Assembly: GCA_030682755.1 (NCBI GenBank)
Contig: JAUXNR010000337.1
Coordinates: forward strand, 1 to 8,510
Direction of reading: 5' to 3'
DNA: 8,510 bases
Source: Flavobacterium sp.
GTDB lineage: Bacteria > Bacteroidota > Bacteroidia > Flavobacteriales > Flavobacteriaceae
The position numbers and the translations under genes were made by a program. The notes under the pieces were generated by a model. The model made no database searches, had not been told where the DNA came from, and saw only the letters and a list, made by a program, of their open reading frames with translations. Position 1 is the stretch's first letter. The number at the start of each line of letters is the position of its first letter. This document shows, piece after piece, positions 5,331 through 8,510 of this stretch.

Positions 5331-5849
5331 ATGGATTTTGCAATTGGTATTTTATTGATTATTGGATTGTATCAAGGTATTAAAAACGGATTGTTTGTAG
5401 AAATTGCTTCTATCATTTCCTTTATTTTAGGTGTTTTTATTGCAATCAAATTTTCATATGTAGTAAAATCTTTTTTGGAAGATTTTGTGAGTTGGAATCC
5501 TCAAACGGTTCAAATAACCTCTTTTGTTATCACACTGATTTTGGTGGTTGTTGGGGTTCATTTATTGGCAAAAATTTTTACAAAAATAGCCAGTTTTGCT
5601 TTTTTAGGTTGGATAAATAAATTAGCCGGAGGAATTTTCAGTGTATTGAAAACTGCTTTGTTGATTGGAATTGTGCTGCATTTAGTTCAAAAAATAAATC
5701 TTGACAATCAATTGATTTCTGAGGAAAAGCAAGACAACTCTATTTTTTACAGACCCATTTTAGACACAACCGCTTTTATAATGCCAATGGTTACAAACTG
5801 GATAGAAGATGTAAAAGCAATTTATGAAGAGACTACTTCAACTCCTTAA
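5331..5849 (+). CDS. cvpA: CvpA-family inner-membrane protein
   Basis: A 172-residue membrane protein of typical CvpA length. Hydrophobic segments lie near 2-17, 22-44, 61-82 and 100-120, followed by a polar C-terminal tail. Family landmarks are GLYQGIKNGLFVEI (12-25), which links the first two helices, and FLGWINKLAGGIFSVLKT (91-108), equivalent to the conserved D/N-x-L-x-G-x-x-x-G-x-x-K segment before the last helix. CvpA was named for colicin V production in E. coli, but the family is widespread and its biochemical role is unsettled; envelope-stress and bile-salt sensitivity have been linked to its loss in enteric bacteria. No colicin genes are nearby, so it should not be read as a bacteriocin gene. 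Its last 17 bases overlap the converging batE gene. Confidence 0.9.
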   Translation: MDFAIGILLIIGLYQGIKNGLFVEIASIISFILGVFIAIKFSYVVKSFLEDFVSWNPQTVQITSFVITLILVVVGVHLLAKIFTKIASFAFLGWINKLAGGIFSVLKTALLIGIVLHLVQKINLDNQLISEEKQDNSIFYRPILDTTAFIMPMVTNWIEDVKAIYEETTSTP

Positions 5850-6582
5850 TTGCTTCACTTAAAATCCAACCTTCAGATTCATCTGTGAGTTGAATTTTTT
5901 TCCATTGATCAAGAGATTCCAACACAAATACTTTGGTGCCTTCATGCAATATAAAAGCTTCTGTGGCATTATTTCTTGGCTCGTTTAAAACCGATGTACT
6001 TTCTGCAAATACAATGGCCGGACGTTCGTTTAGGTCTTGATTTTTTTCAAACCAAGCGGCTAAAACACTAAGTAAAAGCAGAAATGGCACTATAAACATT
6101 CCGATAAAATAAATGCGTTTTGAGAGTGTGGTTTCAGAAAAATAATAGCCCACAAAAAACAATAAAAACAGGATAGAAAAACCAACGGCAATTCTTGCCC
6201 AAGTATCAGAATGAAATGAAGAAGTGATGTTTTGTACAAATTTTTCAAATCCCACTTTTGGAATTTCCTTGATGTCATCAATGGCTTTGCTTTTTGCAAA
6301 TTTTAAATTATTCTGAATGTCTTTATCGTTCGGGCTAATCAACAACGCTTTTTCATAATAATAAATTGCGGGACCAACTTTGTCTAATTTATAATAGGCA
6401 TTTGCCAAATTATAATACAAATCACACGATTCTTTTTTGCCTTTCAGAATGCTTTCATAGGCCGCAATTGCCTCTTGATAGTTTCCATTACGGTAATGTT
6501 CATTCCCTTTATCAAAAACGCTTTGAGCCCAATTGAATTGAGTCAAAAACAGAAAAGTTATAGCTAATATTCTAGTTTTCAT
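5833..6582 (-). CDS. batE: BatE: TPR and SH3-like membrane protein
   Basis: A 249-residue protein with an N-terminal signal sequence (1-19, likely cleavage after Ala19 in NWAQS). Two TPR units follow: one at about 22-54 with the core GNEHYRNGNYQEAIAAYESI, and one at 55-88 containing YYNLANAYYKLDKVGPAIYY. Next are a linker, two membrane helices (131-148 and 157-177), and a bacterial SH3-like domain (about 188-247, with the usual VLNEP, GTKVFVLE and WILSEAI segments). This arrangement is that of BatE from the Bacteroides aerotolerance operon. Bat proteins are thought to form a membrane assembly with the MoxR ATPase and the BatA/BatB vWA proteins; the link to oxygen tolerance is historical and may be indirect. 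The TPR part should lie in the periplasm. The ATG is 11 bases past the batD stop. Confidence 0.93.
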   Translation of the reverse strand: MKTRILAITFLFLTQFNWAQSVFDKGNEHYRNGNYQEAIAAYESILKGKKESCDLYYNLANAYYKLDKVGPAIYYYEKALLISPNDKDIQNNLKFAKSKAIDDIKEIPKVGFEKFVQNITSSFHSDTWARIAVGFSILFLLFFVGYYFSETTLSKRIYFIGMFIVPFLLLLSVLAAWFEKNQDLNERPAIVFAESTSVLNEPRNNATEAFILHEGTKVFVLESLDQWKKIQLTDESEGWILSEAIKELK

Positions 6583-6593
6583 ACTTCGTGGGT

Positions 6594-8351
6594 TTAAGCA
6601 ATTTGTTTTTCTAACTCTGAAATGACCAAAACAGCTTTGTCATAATCTTGCTGCATGGCAACAGACGATGAAGGTGCATAGCGAGCTAATTCACAATTTT
6701 CAGTTAGATTTATAAACAAGTCGATAGCCTCCGTTTGAGCATTTTTTTCACTTAAAATAGTTCTGATTTTTTCTTTACTCATTTCAGAAGTTTCAATTTT
6801 GAGTTTTGCTTTCAAGAAATTGTGTAAAGATTTTTCCAAAGCCACATAAAATGGTTCTTTGTTTCCTAATTGTTTTTTTGCTTCAGACAAGAATTTCTTG
6901 GCCAATTTGTTGTTCAGCTTTAGTTTGTTTCCAATTACATCACCGTCAATGGCTTCTTTCTTCTTTTTGAATAAAATCAGTAACGGAATAAAGAACAAAG
7001 GAAGAGCCAGCAAACTGTAAAACAATGTTGATCCAAAAAAGTCTTTTTTATTGGTTGGCGAAAGTTTTGTTTTTAAATGGATGTATTTGAATTGATCTGA
7101 ATTGGAAATTTGGTTTTTAACCACCACATTTTCCTTGACAATGTCTTGCTTATCTCCGGCAGAAGGTCCGTCAAGAACACTAATGACAATTTCTTGTGAT
7201 GTTACCGTTTTATAAATCCCGGCCGCAAAATCAAAATAGGAAAAACGAATGGGTTTAATAGTGTAATTTCCTTTATACTGCGGAATAATGGTGTATTTGT
7301 CTGAAATTTTTCCGGTCATTCCTGACAATGGCGTAGATACATTTTCGGTATGAACCGGCTCATACATTTCCAACGACGAAGGTACAACAGGTTTTGGAAG
7401 ATTAAATAATTTTAAATTTCCTGTTCCTGTAACAGAAATGTCTAAGTCAGTGCTTTCGCCATGTTTTAAAGTGGTTCTTGAAGGAACTACCTGAAAATCA
7501 AACTTACCTACGGCTCCCGTAAAATCATCAGGCTTTCCGCTTTCAGGAAGTGGTTTAACGGAAATAACTTTACTGCCGGCAGAAACTCTTTTATTGTCTC
7601 GGGTCATTAATACACGCCCAAAAATGTCTCTACGGTTGGTTGGTAATTCAACATCAATATCTAACGACAACGGTTCAATTTCTAATTTTCCTGATTTTTG
7701 AGGGTATAAAACGGTTTTTCGCAAAACAACATACCTGAATTTTTCGCCGTTATAAGTGCCTTCTTCAGCCGATAATTGCTTGATATCAATATTTTGACTC
7801 CAAAAATCATTGTATTTTGGTTTGTCTAATTCTCTCCAATTTGTGATTCCAATGTTATAACTGAAATACAATTTATAAACCACAGTGATAGGTTCATTGA
7901 GATACGGATTGGTTTTATTCACCTCCGCAACCAAATGCAAAGCATCATTAACAGAAATGGACGTGTCATTTGGATCTCTAGGTTGTTCAACGGCAGCAGT
8001 TACATTCACCGAAATCGGAGTAGTTTTATACGTTTGTCCCTGATATTCAATGGAAGCTTGTCTGATGGTTACAGTACCTCGCTGTGTTGGCAATAGAAAA
8101 TAGGTATAGACTTTATTAAAACTGCTTTTACCGTTTACCCAACTCTGACTTACTTGTTGACTTGGGCCTCCTACCACTCGAAACCCATCAAATGAAGGCG
8201 GATTAAAATTATCGCCATCTACATTCATGACAAAATCTATGCGAAGTCTTTCGTTTAATCCCAAAGTGGTTTTGCTCAATTTGGCTTCAAACTGAACTTG
8301 AGCCATTAAGCTTTGCATAGATAGGAATAGTATAAAAATATACTTTTTCAT
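6594..8351 (-). CDS. batD: BatD: large periplasmic Bat-operon protein
   Basis: A 585-residue protein of normal BatD length. A signal peptide (1-17, cleavage after Ala17 in SLMAQVQF) leads into a long beta-rich periplasmic region (18-438) built of repeated Ig-like segments. Examples are FEAKLSKTTLGLNERLRI (21-38), FDFQVVPSRTTLKHGEST (284-301) and TIIPQYKGNYTIKPIRFS (354-371). The recurring P-x-x-x-G-x-x-x-I pattern is typical of BatD. A single membrane helix spans about 440-462, followed by the basic stop-transfer FKKKKE and a cytoplasmic helical domain (476-585) typical of the Bacteroidetes version. No enzyme motif is present, so it is probably a scaffold or binding partner of the vWA proteins BatA/BatB. 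It lies 22 bases after batC and 11 before batE, in the standard batC-D-E order, and no start uses a Shine-Dalgarno. Confidence 0.95.
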   Translation of the reverse strand: MKKYIFILFLSMQSLMAQVQFEAKLSKTTLGLNERLRIDFVMNVDGDNFNPPSFDGFRVVGGPSQQVSQSWVNGKSSFNKVYTYFLLPTQRGTVTIRQASIEYQGQTYKTTPISVNVTAAVEQPRDPNDTSISVNDALHLVAEVNKTNPYLNEPITVVYKLYFSYNIGITNWRELDKPKYNDFWSQNIDIKQLSAEEGTYNGEKFRYVVLRKTVLYPQKSGKLEIEPLSLDIDVELPTNRRDIFGRVLMTRDNKRVSAGSKVISVKPLPESGKPDDFTGAVGKFDFQVVPSRTTLKHGESTDLDISVTGTGNLKLFNLPKPVVPSSLEMYEPVHTENVSTPLSGMTGKISDKYTIIPQYKGNYTIKPIRFSYFDFAAGIYKTVTSQEIVISVLDGPSAGDKQDIVKENVVVKNQISNSDQFKYIHLKTKLSPTNKKDFFGSTLFYSLLALPLFFIPLLILFKKKKEAIDGDVIGNKLKLNNKLAKKFLSEAKKQLGNKEPFYVALEKSLHNFLKAKLKIETSEMSKEKIRTILSEKNAQTEAIDLFINLTENCELARYAPSSSVAMQQDYDKAVLVISELEKQIA

Positions 8352-8373
8352 TTTTCTTAAATTGTCTTACAAA

Positions 8374-8510
8374 TTACCAATCCTTTTCCGTTTGAACCGG
8401 AGCTGTTTTGATTTTTTCTTTGTTTACTTTATCCTGAACCTTTTTTTCTTCTTTATTCACCGCATCCAAAAGATTTTCTATTCGATCTTTAGAAATTCCT
8501 GAAGGTTGTG
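8374..8510 (-). CDS. batC: BatC C-terminus (partial, 5' end beyond window)
   Basis: Translation of the minus strand from the window edge gives 44 residues in frame before TAA at 8374-8376. They begin QPSGISKDRIENLLDA and end KIKTAPVQTEKDW. The helical, Lys/Glu-rich LLDAVNKEEKKVQDKV followed by a terminal TEKDW is the characteristic tail of flavobacterial BatC, a TPR protein encoded between batB and batD. The TPR domains themselves would lie outside the window. The position directly before batD, 22 bases away, supports the call. Confidence 0.85.
   Translation of the reverse strand, partial: QPSGISKDRIENLLDAVNKEEKKVQDKVNKEKIKTAPVQTEKDW

Noticed and set aside
5825..5840. TGAAG/CTTCA hairpin as the cvpA terminator
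   Set aside because: The stem is only five pairs with a six-base loop and no T-run follows, so it does not stand out from chance.
5331..5849. Bacteriocin (colicin V) system suggested by the CvpA name
   Set aside because: No peptide precursor, immunity gene, peptidase-containing ABC transporter or outer-membrane export gene is nearby; CvpA proteins are widespread housekeeping membrane proteins.
6090..6299. 69-codon minus-strand frame inside batE
   Set aside because: It lies in another frame of a clear TPR/SH3 gene and encodes no recognisable domain.
1..8510. A previously undescribed defence, mobile or biosynthetic system
   Set aside because: All substantial genes fit known housekeeping or envelope families; there is no integrase, nuclease, helicase, toxin, reverse transcriptase, CRISPR array or base-composition break.

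Overview
The window looks like ordinary chromosome from a member of the Flavobacteriaceae, probably Flavobacterium or a close relative. The DNA is AT-rich, and start codons lack Shine-Dalgarno sequences and are preceded by A-rich leaders. Two upstream regions carry perfect matches to the Bacteroidetes -7 promoter element TAnnTTTG. The gene content is also typical of the group: a membrane M28 peptidase, gpsA, pheS, a CvpA-family gene and the batC-batD-batE series. No rRNA, tRNA, CRISPR array, phage gene or insertion sequence was seen.

Layout. (1) Bases 1-3232, plus strand: a tightly packed set, probably one transcript. It holds the 3' part of an M28-type membrane peptidase, an atypical short-chain dehydrogenase-like protein starting at TTG inside the peptidase's end, gpsA, and a 72-residue two-helix membrane protein whose ATG abuts the gpsA stop. 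(2) Bases 3239-5201, minus strand: an unknown 118-residue protein, pheS (phenylalanyl-tRNA synthetase alpha), and an unknown 135-residue protein. The gaps here hold four short repeats of different kinds: a GCCACGAAGGCACAAAG-type element, a perfect double palindrome, a heptamer tandem array able to form a G-quadruplex, and a GATGGAAG direct repeat. (3) Bases 5202-5330: a divergent promoter region with a perfect 8-bp inverted repeat, followed on the plus strand by a CvpA-family membrane protein gene. (4) Bases 5833-8510, minus strand: the end of a bat operon (batC partial, batD, batE). batE converges on cvpA with a 17-bp overlap.

Functionally the genes are mostly housekeeping: phospholipid precursor synthesis (GpsA), translation (PheS), and envelope functions (peptidase, CvpA, Bat proteins). 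I found no convincing undescribed multi-gene system. The items most worth a second look are the repeats around pheS. The G-rich heptamer array lies where the -33 promoter element of pheS should be. The first-ATG reading frames of both unknown minus-strand genes run into repeats, so their starts are best moved inward. The SDR-like protein lacks the usual catalytic tyrosine. The two unknown small proteins beside pheS also deserve attention.
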